Source: a virus. From it: a DNA stretch of 28,836 nucleotides. This document shows positions 14,230 to 24,547 of the stretch, in pieces. Both the position numbers and the translations under genes were made by a program. The notes below the pieces were generated by a model. The model was not told the origin of the DNA. It searched no databases and saw only the letters and a program-made list of their open reading frames with translations. Within the stretch, counting starts at the first letter, position 1; each line of letters begins with the position of its first letter. The stretch lies in the IMG/VR virus record IMGVR_UViG_3300030333_004057, positions 1 through 28,836 of that record; one strand, written 5' to 3'.

Positions 14230-17200
14230 TTAAAAACTACTGTTTACTTTATTTGTAACAACATATGGAAAGTGATCAGCTTCGTCCGAATCAACATTTT
14301 TATAATAACCTCTATAATTAGGGTCACCTTCTACACATCCATATTCAGAAGTACATGCTTTTGATTGACAATTTGATCCCATACCACCATATCCATTATC
14401 ATATTCAGCATTACAAGATTGATTATGACTATATACACCTTTTGATGATTTTCTTGTTCCCAATGATGCTGTACTTGATTCACAATTAAAATCAGATGTA
14501 TAAGTGTAACCATGATAACTACAAGGACCATCTGCATTCATTGAAGGCCATTCTGGTACTGGAGCAGTCCAATCAAAATTTCCAGAACCTTTTCCATGTT
14601 TAGTAAATTTATAGTCTTTGTCAGAATATGCAGCTGCGTATCTACTTTCAAAGTCAGTACCACCATCCCAAAACTCACATTGTTTTTCAATAGTACCACC
14701 AGCCCAAGAAGTATTTAAAGCTTGTAATTGATCATCAGAACAATCACCTTGTTTATAATTACCGTCTGCATCACTACAGAAATTATGTACAGGATTTTGT
14801 TTTCCCATTTCATAGATATACCAATTATCTGCAATTTCAAAACAACCCCAAGGTAACATCCAATATGTACCACTAGATTGTGCATGATAACATCTATGAT
14901 CAATCATGTATTTAGTTTCTCCACCTTCTTGGTAAGTCCAATGTGGACAATCTAATATGTTACCTTTTTTAGCTTCCATTTCTTGAGGTAAAATACAACC
15001 TTCACCCTCTGGATATCCTCCCATTACATCTGAATCATCAGAAGCCCATTCCGTATCAAATGAAGTTATATCTGGTCTATATGACCATCCGTTTGGATGT
15101 GTTGGATTCCATCTACAAGGTTTACCTTTATTTTCAGGATCAGAATCTATCGGTAAAACTTGAGGAATACATGCACCACCACCAGCCCAATAAGCAGTAT
15201 TTCCAGAATCACTAACTACCTGACAATAACTATATCCAGCTACACGATAATTTGACCTTGTACTTCCTTTAGTATGCATATCATCCCAGAAATAAGCAAA
15301 CATATCATCTGTACTATCATATGCAAAATTCTGATGGTCTTCAATACCTAACATTTCAAGTGCTTCATCTGGATCTAATCTTGATTCATAAGTATGTCCA
15401 GGATAACCACCCGATCTCCCAGCTCCGGCACAACTTTGTTGTAAAGCACCCCAAGAATTAGCATTACCAGTTAACATACAAGTCATACACTCTGGTTTAA
15501 CAGACCAATAATGCCACCCTAAAGTTGGATGTTCTGCATAAAATACATCTTTACATTTATGTGGATTTATATGACATTTATTATGTCTCTCATGACCTTT
15601 TAAATACATCTCTTTTTTATATTCAGGAACATCTGTATCTACACCACCGTTATCAAGATAAGGCCATCCATTATCAGTATCAGGTGTGTTCCATCTTCCA
15701 AGTACATTTCCATGAAAACCTGTAGTTTTTTGTGCCAAATCAGCAACCCACCACCAACATAAACCTTGAGTTCCTTGTAATCCTTTAACAGACCAATATG
15801 GAGTCATTTCATGCCAAGCCAATCCACTCCAAGCTAATGATTTTTCCATATATACACTGTATGGTTCATTCAATTGAAGTCCGTCATCATCTCCATCTTG
15901 AATTGTTGTCATTCCCTCTTGAAATGCAAATCTAGCACCATCATCAAAACCTTCACACTCTTGAGCATCACTTAAATTCCAACCACCTTGACCTGACATA
16001 GAACATATTTCTGAACAATATTGAGCAGAATAATAAGTTGGTCTATCTTGATAAATACCTCCACCTTTTTGTAAAGCATATGAATCATTAGGTCCATCGT
16101 TTTCATCATTATAAAAACCACCAAAATTTTCATCAGTATCTGCAAAGTTTGGATAGTTACACCCACCAAATACATCTGTATCCATAACTTCTAACAAACA
16201 AGTTTGACCATGATGTGGATTGGCGTTTTCAACATTTTGATAATCTGAATTTGCATGAATATAATGATAACATTCAGTATTACCATATCCAAGACACCCA
16301 CCCCAATTCATCGCCTGCCAGTCAGGACACCTCCAATAAGCACAACATGAAAAATTAAAACTTGCTAATTCTGGATTATCGGTATAATAATGTTCTTCCA
16401 TATTATCAGTTTTTACAAAGTTGTTACTTTGCATACAATCACTTTGAGCACCTTCTTGGTACATAAAAGATTCATAATCAAGGCATCCCCAAGATCTTTG
16501 ATCTTCACAATATCCTCCATAGAAACCCATATCTGCCCAATATTCTTCAGGAACACCTTCTAAAGTTTGAGGAAACCATTTACAATTTTCACTAGCTGCT
16601 TCACAATCTTGTTTACTTTGTTGGTCACCACATTTTTCATCCAAATCTACTTGAAAATACTGTTCAACTGTATCAACTGGAGATTCTCCATTATCAGAAT
16701 CAACATCTTCATTAGCATCATGTATATCACTTTGATCTACTATAAATTCAACATTACCTTTATCTGAAGTCACCTTACCTTGTTCATCTAACTGATAAAT
16801 ACCAAGTTCTTGTTCCATTTTTTTAGTTTCATTAGGAAACCATGTCCACCAAGGAAAATCTGGATCCTTATTAGCGGCTACAATTTGGTCAGTAGTATAT
16901 CCCAAATCACTTAAAGCCTTTGGATTCCATCTTAAAACTGGTTTGAATGATTCAGTATTACCAAATACCTTATCACTCCTATACATCATCCATCCAGTAA
17001 ATGTAGTAGTCCATTGATCAGCAGTATAAGTATGATTAACTGTTTCTACTATAAAAATAACTTTATTACTATATACTTGAGGTAAATAATCTACTCTAAA
17101 AACATTTCCAGGATACATTCCAGCTATACCGTAAATACTCATTGAAATAGAATATGGTAATTGCATACCAGCATCTGAAGTTTCAACCTCTCCAACTTTT

Positions 17201-19800
17201 TCATTAACTAATTTTTTGTAGTAATAATCTGATATACTACTTACCAATACGGCTCTCTCACCCGCACCTAATTGCATTGTATCAACAGCTTCAGCTGCTG
17301 TAGTACTAACTTTACCACCAGCTTTAGTATATGTATCTACTACTCTAGTTACAGTAGAATCATATTCCTCATCCACTTTATCTATCCAATTAGTTATATC
17401 GGATTCATCAAAATATTTACCTATATTTTTAATAAAAGTTTTTTTAACATTTTCATTGTCACCTATACCATCATCATCAGGTTTAGTTAACGCAGTATAC
17501 TGATCACCTAACATAGAATCATTTAAAGAATCAGCAAAATCAACATCAGTAGATGGTAACCATTCAAAATAATGATTTCCAGTAAATTTATTATCTAAAT
17601 CACCTTGATCATTTTCACTATCCATTTGATGTAAATCTTTTAAACCTAATGCCATAAATATACCTTGACTTCCAGGATAAATAGGACTACCTACACTTGT
17701 AGCATTTATAGCAATCATACTACTTAATACATTACTAGGCATTTCCAAAGATAAATCCATATTTTTAGTCAAAGTATTTGGAGAATAAGGATTAAAAACA
17801 AATAAATCATCAAAATTATATCCACTTTTATGAGCATCTGTAGTTTCTTTTGATAATCCTGCTTCTACATCTTCCGCTGAAACTAGAATAGCACCTCCAC
17901 CATCATCATCACCATCATTAATTATATAATAATATTGACCATTAGTATTAAATTTTATTTCTTCACCAGTCTCTGCATATCCATATTGACCAGGTGTTGT
18001 ATTTGCGTTTGCTTCTTTTTCAGATTTAGTTAAATTAACAATTGGACTATTCAAATCTACAACTGCCATCTTATTATCACCTTGAGATATTAATTTTAAT
18101 TTGAATACATTAGCACCATTAGTATTAATATCAGTCAATAAACCTGTTATAGCACTGAATATATTGTCAGCTGTACTGAAATGAGTTACTATAGATTCTA
18201 AACTAACAAACATTTCATGTATTGGAATTTTTCCTGCAGCTTTTAATCCATCTGGATCATGTGTTGGATATAAAAATGGTATCGGTGCATTATTATTTCT
18301 AAATCCACGAGTCCAAACTTGTCTCCAATATAAATTTTCATGAAACTGCATTACTTGATTACTTGAATCAAACTTTATTTCTTTATCCATGTCTTCAGTA
18401 AATTTCATACCCAAATATTTATTTAATAATTCTTCCTCAAAAAATTTCCAAGTAACATAAGTTAAATTCCACAAAGAATCAGGAGCCGCATCTTGATCAG
18501 AATGATCATCTAAAAATGCAAAATATACACCGACATCACGTGCAATTGGTGGAATAACTGGATATCTAAAAGCTTTTTCATAAGCACTTTGATCTTCACC
18601 ATCCTCACTTTTTATAATTTGTTCTCTTAATGCCGCCCTTGTTTTTACTTCTACCCATTTGTTAGGTTCACATCCAAGTCTTTCAGCAGCTTCTGGATCA
18701 GAAGGACAATTAAATCCACCATCATCAAGAACTTTCTGGTGGCCTTTTAGTTTAGTTAAATCATAAAAAGTTCCAAGATGTACACTTTCAGTGTTACCTA
18801 ATTTATCTAGTACTAATTTAAAAAATGGATTTGTGTCTTGACTTTCTCCACTATTTCTAAAAAGAAAATCTAAATCAAAAACACCTTCCATATCATCCAT
18901 ACCAAAAAAAGCAAAAAATCTTTCAACTATAACTTGAGTTACATCTTTTGTAAAAAGATTACTAGAATTTCTATCATATTCCAATAAAGATTTATTACCA
19001 GAAGTTATAGTAATAGAACATTCAAATGAACCATCTGGTAAAGATTTAGAATTCCAATCTGTTACATATCCTTCAGCTACCCATAAATCACCACCAGATT
19101 TAGTTATCTTTCCGGTATCAATATTAAAAATATCATTGTGCATTTTATGATAATGTTGATCAGCAGTTTCTACATTTTCAGTTCCAACTGTAAAATATTG
19201 TGATTGATCGTAAGCATTTGCTGTATCCCATCCCATATCAACAAATACTCTAGCTCCTGGATGTAAAAAGAATTTTGTAACTATATTACTATAATCAAAA
19301 AAGTTATAGACTTTAAAATCTACTATAGTTTCTACATAAACACCATAATCACCTTGAGTGGAAGATTGAACACCAGTTATTCCAGCAGAAGCTTTATTAA
19401 ACTCATTCCAAGTATTCATACTATCAGGAACTACCTTATCAAGAGCAGTAGCAGTATCTTTACTATAACCATGTAAGTTATAATCATCATAAATATGATT
19501 ACCTATTTCATATAAAGCAACTTTACTTTGATCGTAACTTTTTTTGTTCTCTAATGTAGTTTCATCTTTATCAACCGAGTAAGATCTTACAACAGTCCAC
19601 ATTCTAGCCCATGGTTTCCTAGATGATAAATCTAAATTACTTCCAGGAGGTACTGCTATATTAGAATTATAATTTGTAAATTGAACTGATTCACCTTCAG
19701 CTGCACGAGCATCAGAACCAGATTGTCTTGATTTCAAGGTTTCTTTTACTGGACCGAATATATCCGATCCAAAGGCTCTATCACTTATTAAATTAGCCAT
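14230..19800 (-). CDS. Baseplate hub-like virion protein with long Cys/Trp-rich C-terminal extension
   Basis: An 1856-aa structural protein. Its N-terminal about 1000 residues look like a contractile-tail hub (gp27/gpD type). FFDYSNIVTKFFLHPGARVFVDMGWDT lies near residue 165. Near residues 895-935 there is MYPGNVFRVDYLPQVY, then VIFIVETVNHTYTADQWTT, the typical closing strand pattern of such hubs. From about 1055 to the end the character changes to very Cys-, Trp-, Tyr-, Gly- and Asp-rich sequence, for example WGCLDYESFMYQEGAQSDC and GGCNYPNFADTDENFGG. These resemble GC.D..A.NY repeats of surface proteins. The extension may be a disulfide- or metal-stabilised receptor-binding or piercing part. 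It follows the LysM gene, an order like P2 X-D. Start ATG 19800 with AAGGAAAG upstream. Confidence 0.75.
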   Translation of the reverse strand: MANLISDRAFGSDIFGPVKETLKSRQSGSDARAAEGESVQFTNYNSNIAVPPGSNLDLSSRKPWARMWTVVRSYSVDKDETTLENKKSYDQSKVALYEIGNHIYDDYNLHGYSKDTATALDKVVPDSMNTWNEFNKASAGITGVQSSTQGDYGVYVETIVDFKVYNFFDYSNIVTKFFLHPGARVFVDMGWDTANAYDQSQYFTVGTENVETADQHYHKMHNDIFNIDTGKITKSGGDLWVAEGYVTDWNSKSLPDGSFECSITITSGNKSLLEYDRNSSNLFTKDVTQVIVERFFAFFGMDDMEGVFDLDFLFRNSGESQDTNPFFKLVLDKLGNTESVHLGTFYDLTKLKGHQKVLDDGGFNCPSDPEAAERLGCEPNKWVEVKTRAALREQIIKSEDGEDQSAYEKAFRYPVIPPIARDVGVYFAFLDDHSDQDAAPDSLWNLTYVTWKFFEEELLNKYLGMKFTEDMDKEIKFDSSNQVMQFHENLYWRQVWTRGFRNNNAPIPFLYPTHDPDGLKAAGKIPIHEMFVSLESIVTHFSTADNIFSAITGLLTDINTNGANVFKLKLISQGDNKMAVVDLNSPIVNLTKSEKEANANTTPGQYGYAETGEEIKFNTNGQYYYIINDGDDDGGGAILVSAEDVEAGLSKETTDAHKSGYNFDDLFVFNPYSPNTLTKNMDLSLEMPSNVLSSMIAINATSVGSPIYPGSQGIFMALGLKDLHQMDSENDQGDLDNKFTGNHYFEWLPSTDVDFADSLNDSMLGDQYTALTKPDDDGIGDNENVKKTFIKNIGKYFDESDITNWIDKVDEEYDSTVTRVVDTYTKAGGKVSTTAAEAVDTMQLGAGERAVLVSSISDYYYKKLVNEKVGEVETSDAGMQLPYSISMSIYGIAGMYPGNVFRVDYLPQVYSNKVIFIVETVNHTYTADQWTTTFTGWMMYRSDKVFGNTESFKPVLRWNPKALSDLGYTTDQIVAANKDPDFPWWTWFPNETKKMEQELGIYQLDEQGKVTSDKGNVEFIVDQSDIHDANEDVDSDNGESPVDTVEQYFQVDLDEKCGDQQSKQDCEAASENCKWFPQTLEGVPEEYWADMGFYGGYCEDQRSWGCLDYESFMYQEGAQSDCMQSNNFVKTDNMEEHYYTDNPELASFNFSCCAYWRCPDWQAMNWGGCLGYGNTECYHYIHANSDYQNVENANPHHGQTCLLEVMDTDVFGGCNYPNFADTDENFGGFYNDENDGPNDSYALQKGGGIYQDRPTYYSAQYCSEICSMSGQGGWNLSDAQECEGFDDGARFAFQEGMTTIQDGDDDGLQLNEPYSVYMEKSLAWSGLAWHEMTPYWSVKGLQGTQGLCWWWVADLAQKTTGFHGNVLGRWNTPDTDNGWPYLDNGGVDTDVPEYKKEMYLKGHERHNKCHINPHKCKDVFYAEHPTLGWHYWSVKPECMTCMLTGNANSWGALQQSCAGAGRSGGYPGHTYESRLDPDEALEMLGIEDHQNFAYDSTDDMFAYFWDDMHTKGSTRSNYRVAGYSYCQVVSDSGNTAYWAGGGACIPQVLPIDSDPENKGKPCRWNPTHPNGWSYRPDITSFDTEWASDDSDVMGGYPEGEGCILPQEMEAKKGNILDCPHWTYQEGGETKYMIDHRCYHAQSSGTYWMLPWGCFEIADNWYIYEMGKQNPVHNFCSDADGNYKQGDCSDDQLQALNTSWAGGTIEKQCEFWDGGTDFESRYAAAYSDKDYKFTKHGKGSGNFDWTAPVPEWPSMNADGPCSYHGYTYTSDFNCESSTASLGTRKSSKGVYSHNQSCNAEYDNGYGGMGSNCQSKACTSEYGCVEGDPNYRGYYKNVDSDEADHFPYVVTNKVNSSF

Positions 19801-19821
19801 AAAATATAACTTTCCTTTTTA

Positions 19822-20091
19822 TTATGTGCCACCAACATTATCAATATTAGCCGGAATTCTAATAATAACACCAGATTCTATTGTATTAAAGGATCTACCA
19901 TTTGCTTTTGCTATTACCCACCATAAACTTGGATCATTGTAATATTGAGAAGCTAATAAATCAAATCTATCACCTTCAGTAGTCATAACCATAATGTCTT
20001 CAGAACTCTTAGGAACTTTTCTATAAATAGTAGTAGACTTTACCAAACGTCCATTTTTTTTCTTATGTTTAGTATCTCTATATCTACTCAT
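19822..20091 (-). CDS. LysM-domain baseplate protein (tail protein X / gp53-like)
   Basis: An 89-aa protein. After a basic N-terminus, residues 33-82 form a LysM-like domain: TTEGDRFDLLASQYYNDPSLWWVIAKANG, ending GVIIRIP. Small proteins of this kind join hub and wedge or tube in contractile tails (P2 gpX, T4 gp53 C-terminal part) rather than acting as lysins. The ATG overlaps the upstream stop (TAATG) with GGAG seven bases before, giving coupled translation. The hub-like gene follows 21 bases downstream. The position between two large virion proteins supports a baseplate role. Confidence 0.85.
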   Translation of the reverse strand: MSRYRDTKHKKKNGRLVKSTTIYRKVPKSSEDIMVMTTEGDRFDLLASQYYNDPSLWWVIAKANGRSFNTIESGVIIRIPANIDNVGGT

Positions 20092-23000
20092 TACTCATCT
20101 CCATTGTCTTGTCCTTGACCATTTTCACCTTCTTCAGGTTCACCATTACCATTACCATTACCATTAGGTTCTTCATTAGCTTCATCAGGTTGTTCTTCTT
20201 CATCAACATTAGTTTCTGGAGGTATTCCTCCATTAAAAATATTAACATCACTAGTTAAATTACCACCAGACCAATTAGCTGAATTAATTTTTCTTCCGTC
20301 ACCACCAATATAATCGTTATTTAAACCATAAAAGTTAGTATCAAGACCTGGAACTTGTGCATGTATTACTTGAAATGATATTGTACAATCAATAAATTTT
20401 GGAGCTCTTAATCCTTTTTGAGTTTCCCAAGGTGATTGATCAGAATATATATTATTAATACTTCGTATAAAACCAGGAAGTTCACCTAAAGAATTACCAA
20501 ACAATTCACCAATTCTCATTCTAACTAAAGGAGGTTGAGCTCTTAACTTACCACCGGAATTAATTTGACCAAAATTTGTGTTATCAGTTTTATACCTTGG
20601 ATAAACTAAAGATGTTAGTTGATTTAATTTTTTATATATCATTCTAAATTCAAGTTTAGTTTGAGCAGCTAATCTTAAAGTAAAAGTTATATCTCTAGTT
20701 CCCATTTCATAAGAAAATACAGGTTCACTTCTACCAATATAAGCATCTTCACCCCATCTTCCAGTTAGGTTCTCAACCATATTATTTATATAACCCCTAA
20801 GAATTATATACCCGTTATCTCTTAAATCTTTAAAATAAACTGGTAATTCACCTTCTCCTTCTATCTCCAAAGATCCTGCATCTTTTAATCCCAAACTTCC
20901 TATCAATGGTGAAGTTAATGTAACAGCCGAGTTATTATGAACTTTTCCAGTCATAGTACCAACATCTTGTTTTTTGTTGTTATTTCCCAACCAGTTTCCA
21001 GCACCCATAGTTACAACAGGATCAGAATTTCCACTTGTTAATGAATTGTCTTCAGTACCAAGTTTTTTAAATGTATGAACATCCATATTTCTAATAGCGA
21101 ATGATGCATTATCACCTAAACCTTTCAATCTTCTTGTTTCATATTTATCTATATCTTTACCAAAAAATAAATCAGCTGATGAGTGTCTATTCTCATAAAT
21201 TTGATTATATGTCGGTAAAACAACTCCTTTCTTTTCAGTATGCATTACCCCTTCAAAGCCTGTAACATCATTTATTTCTTGAACATTATCATAAAATACT
21301 TTATCTAAAGTGTTATTTTCACGATTTTTAAAAGTTTCACCACCACCATCTACTATTCTACTACCTAATCTTTTCCAGCTAGAAAAATTATAAGAATTCA
21401 TTACATCGGTATTTCCACCTAAGCCAAAAAACCATGGTTGTTTAAAACCAAATGGACTTACACCTTTTTGCATATATGATAATGCCCTTGGATTACTAAA
21501 TTCTGACATTCCACCTGCATCAGTTTGTAAATATCCTTTACCCAACATTAAACCTATACCAAGTTGAAGTAAATTAGATACGTTTTGATCTAACAATTCT
21601 TCTAATGTTGTTGGAGCTACATTAGTTTTAATAGTTAATCCATTTCTATTCCAATTTAATACTTGAAATGCTGCACCACCTATAAATGGAATAGTAGAAC
21701 CTTCATCATCCAATCTTCCTTCAGCGTGAAGGGTATTTGTAATGAGTAAAGCGGCATCTACTATATCCCCATACATTCCAGTTGGAGTACTCAAATTTAA
21801 ACCAGCAATATTAACTTGAATTCCAAATGGTCTAAAAAGACTTTCAAAAACTGTTCCAGTATAAACATCCATTTCAGCTAAAGCCCCAAAAGCACCTCTA
21901 CTAACTGGTCTATAAGTATCCAATTTACCTTCAGCTCCACTTTCCATTACTCTCTGTACATCATCCTCACCTATCCACATATTCATACTTCTTGGATTTT
22001 TTCTGAAATTTAATTTTTGAGCAGTTAAAAAGTTTTTTCCTTTATTAGTTCTAAAAAATTCAGCCAATCTATCTTTATCAATAGAAGCTCTATCTGCTCT
22101 ACTCGGTGAATATCCATCAGGTGTATATCCAGTAGTTCCAAATAAATAATCATCTACTCGACTGTCATTAAAATTATCAGGAACATTGGTTTTAACATAA
22201 GGTTCTTGTCCTCTAGGTCCACCTAAAGTCGTATATTCTATATCCAATCTATTATCCACATTACCAATAGGATAACCACCAATTGTATCAAATAATGTAC
22301 CAAATATTAAATCATCAAACCCCAATCTTTTTCCAGTTAATTGTGATCCATCTACAGATATAGTTCTTGTATTAAATGAATTAGAATCACCACCGTGTTG
22401 TCCTGTATTATGTGGTGTCATTATTTCCTCATTAGTAACAGTTGTAGCATTTGGAGTTGTCCACAAAGAATAATACCAACTAGCTTTATCTATTTGTACA
22501 CTTCCATTTCCTAATGGTGTTTCACCAGTTATAGGTAATGAAGTACCCTCACCAATATATCCTTGAGTATTAGTATTATTATCACCTTCAAAAACACCAA
22601 AATAAGATTTATATAAATCTATAGCAGTTTGAGCTGCTATATGACCAAATCCTTGATTACCATCTTGTGCTATTTCCTCAATGTTTGGTTTATTAATGAT
22701 TCTAAAAGTATCCGAATACCTTTCCCCATCTACATCAGCATTAAAATTACCTCCCCCATCAACTCCTTCTCTTAATGGATCATCAAATATAGTACCTTTG
22801 TATATATTTTGGGGATGCCAAAATGGAGGATCATGTCCAAATATTATTCTATCTTGAGGTCTTGGATCAAAATATTGTTGATCATATTTTTTAAATGGGT
22901 CTCCTTGACTTTCAAGTCCAGTTCCCATTGATGTACCATTATCCCAAATAGAATAATCATCTGGATTAAAATATGGAGCTCCAGATATTTGTCCTACATA

Positions 23001-24527
23001 TTGAGATATCAACGGATAGTCTTCAGCACCACCAGCAATTGGAGTATTTTGTGGAGTTAAAAGTTCATCTAAATCAGAACCTGAAAATAAATTTGGAGCA
23101 TTATAGAATTTAACTAATTTTTGACCACTAGATCCCAAAGGTCCAGAAGCTCCCAAATTATTTAAAACTGTTCTTTGATGATCTCTAAAATCATACCAAT
23201 AATCATTATATAGTTTATCTAAAATTCCATCACCATCACTATCAGCTACAAAAGGAGCTGTACCACCACCACTGAAAATAGACTCACCATCTTGAGATAA
23301 ATATGGAGTCCAATGATTTAAATTATTTTCTTCTAAATTATCTAATGCAGAACCAAAATAAAAATTTCTATTAGGTAATGAAAAATCAGTATAAGTTGGT
23401 ACACCCAATCTTGGAGTTCTTGGATCATATTTATAGTTTTCATATGCAGCTACTGGTTCATTGGGATTACTATTGTCAATCATATCAAAAGTTCTATAAG
23501 GTAATAAGTTATCTAATGAACTATCAACACCACCAGTAATTAATAAACTTCCGTTTTTATCTGTAAATAAAGACGTAAAACCAACCACTGCCGGATTAAC
23601 ATTTTCCCAATAAGAATTTATACCTTGAAAAAAATCAACTTCTTGAGTAACATTATTTTCTTCAGTTGATAATGTACCTATATTATCTAAATGATTTAAT
23701 GGTCTACCACTAACAGGATTACTTGGTACTAAATTAGATTGTACATCTAAATAATTTGTCTGTACATCTTTACTATACATTGTATCTTCATATTTATTTA
23801 ATGGATTATAAGTAGATTGTTTATCAGGTAAATCTAATGTACTTGAATCCTCAACATATTGAGTTGGTATACCCTCATCAAAATTTTTAGTAAATCCTTT
23901 AGCATTATTATTAGAAAAAAAATCTACTTCTCTAATATCATCATTACCCAACGGAGAATAATCTTTTAAAGAAGATAATTTTTCAGTTGAAAATGGTTTA
24001 AAATCTTTACCTGTATTTTCAAGTTTTGGTGTATCATCATACCCATTAACAATAGGAACAGATTTTTCTTCAGTTGGTAACATATTATTTATTTCAATAT
24101 CACTATTTAATTTACTAGAATTATCAAAAACATTAACATCTTTTCCTATTTTCAAAGGAGTATCAGCTAATGGTGAAGTATCAGTTCCAATTTTTTTAGG
24201 TGTTGATGATAAAGGATTTACATCAGTTCCAATTTTTATAGGTGTTTCAGACAACCCTTTCATATCAGTTCCAATTTTTTTAGGTGTTGATGATAAAGGA
24301 TTTACATCAGTTCCAATTTTTATAGGTGTTTCAGATAATTTATTTACGTCCACACCTTTTTTCATTTGTGTAGACATTGTTTTATTAACTTCTTGAGGTT
24401 TTTTTTCAATTGTAGGCAGAGATCTTTTAACTTCAGGTACTTTATAGTCTGATATTTGTTTAAAAGGTTTTTTCTTTCCAACACCTTCGTTAAATCTACT
24501 TTTATTTCCAAAATTATCTTTTGGCAC
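20091..24527 (-). CDS. Large tail/baseplate virion protein with N-terminal 14-aa repeats and C-terminal tail-type domain
   Basis: A 1478-aa protein starting at GTG 24527 with AGGGAG seven bases upstream. Residues about 55-130 hold six 14-residue repeats of the type IGTDVNPLSSTPKK, probably flexible or extended. Near residue 430, DSDGDGILD is a calcium-binding loop of the thrombospondin-3/dockerin type. The middle is Gly/Asn/Pro-rich and unassigned. Residues about 1235-1400 contain RGYINNMVENLTGRWGE, then GRSEPVFSYEMGTRDITFTLR and YKKLNQLTSLVYPRY. I associate this block with baseplate proteins of contractile-tailed phages. The tail end is acidic with NG and EPEEG runs. It sits between tape measure and LysM genes. 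Exact role is inferred. Confidence 0.72.
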   Translation of the reverse strand: MPKDNFGNKSRFNEGVGKKKPFKQISDYKVPEVKRSLPTIEKKPQEVNKTMSTQMKKGVDVNKLSETPIKIGTDVNPLSSTPKKIGTDMKGLSETPIKIGTDVNPLSSTPKKIGTDTSPLADTPLKIGKDVNVFDNSSKLNSDIEINNMLPTEEKSVPIVNGYDDTPKLENTGKDFKPFSTEKLSSLKDYSPLGNDDIREVDFFSNNNAKGFTKNFDEGIPTQYVEDSSTLDLPDKQSTYNPLNKYEDTMYSKDVQTNYLDVQSNLVPSNPVSGRPLNHLDNIGTLSTEENNVTQEVDFFQGINSYWENVNPAVVGFTSLFTDKNGSLLITGGVDSSLDNLLPYRTFDMIDNSNPNEPVAAYENYKYDPRTPRLGVPTYTDFSLPNRNFYFGSALDNLEENNLNHWTPYLSQDGESIFSGGGTAPFVADSDGDGILDKLYNDYWYDFRDHQRTVLNNLGASGPLGSSGQKLVKFYNAPNLFSGSDLDELLTPQNTPIAGGAEDYPLISQYVGQISGAPYFNPDDYSIWDNGTSMGTGLESQGDPFKKYDQQYFDPRPQDRIIFGHDPPFWHPQNIYKGTIFDDPLREGVDGGGNFNADVDGERYSDTFRIINKPNIEEIAQDGNQGFGHIAAQTAIDLYKSYFGVFEGDNNTNTQGYIGEGTSLPITGETPLGNGSVQIDKASWYYSLWTTPNATTVTNEEIMTPHNTGQHGGDSNSFNTRTISVDGSQLTGKRLGFDDLIFGTLFDTIGGYPIGNVDNRLDIEYTTLGGPRGQEPYVKTNVPDNFNDSRVDDYLFGTTGYTPDGYSPSRADRASIDKDRLAEFFRTNKGKNFLTAQKLNFRKNPRSMNMWIGEDDVQRVMESGAEGKLDTYRPVSRGAFGALAEMDVYTGTVFESLFRPFGIQVNIAGLNLSTPTGMYGDIVDAALLITNTLHAEGRLDDEGSTIPFIGGAAFQVLNWNRNGLTIKTNVAPTTLEELLDQNVSNLLQLGIGLMLGKGYLQTDAGGMSEFSNPRALSYMQKGVSPFGFKQPWFFGLGGNTDVMNSYNFSSWKRLGSRIVDGGGETFKNRENNTLDKVFYDNVQEINDVTGFEGVMHTEKKGVVLPTYNQIYENRHSSADLFFGKDIDKYETRRLKGLGDNASFAIRNMDVHTFKKLGTEDNSLTSGNSDPVVTMGAGNWLGNNNKKQDVGTMTGKVHNNSAVTLTSPLIGSLGLKDAGSLEIEGEGELPVYFKDLRDNGYIILRGYINNMVENLTGRWGEDAYIGRSEPVFSYEMGTRDITFTLRLAAQTKLEFRMIYKKLNQLTSLVYPRYKTDNTNFGQINSGGKLRAQPPLVRMRIGELFGNSLGELPGFIRSINNIYSDQSPWETQKGLRAPKFIDCTISFQVIHAQVPGLDTNFYGLNNDYIGGDGRKINSANWSGGNLTSDVNIFNGGIPPETNVDEEEQPDEANEEPNGNGNGNGEPEEGENGQGQDNGDE
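20143..20166 (-). repeat. Hexanucleotide repeat encoding Asn-Gly units
   Basis: Four copies of CCATTA on the plus strand encode alternating Gly-Asn residues in the acidic C-terminal tail of the 1478-aa protein. This is a slippage-prone low-complexity tract. Confidence 0.7.
24140..24362 (-). repeat. 42-bp coding repeats, with an exact 73-bp duplication
   Basis: Six successive 14-codon units. The 73 bases at 24179-24251 are repeated exactly at 24263-24335, an offset of 84 bases, or two units. Units alternate between SETPIK and SSTPKK endings, so the unit of recent expansion was two repeats long. Confidence 0.85.
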
Positions 24528-24547
24528 TGTAAGTCTCCCTTAAAATA

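Noticed and set aside
14215-14230. AAAAAGCTTGTTTTT and sister motifs as intrinsic terminators
   Set aside because: Stems are only A-T pairs, and the copies keep -10 boxes at fixed spacing, so a promoter reading is better.
24140-24362. CRISPR-like direct repeats
   Set aside because: The repeats are contiguous 42-bp coding units in frame with no unique spacers.
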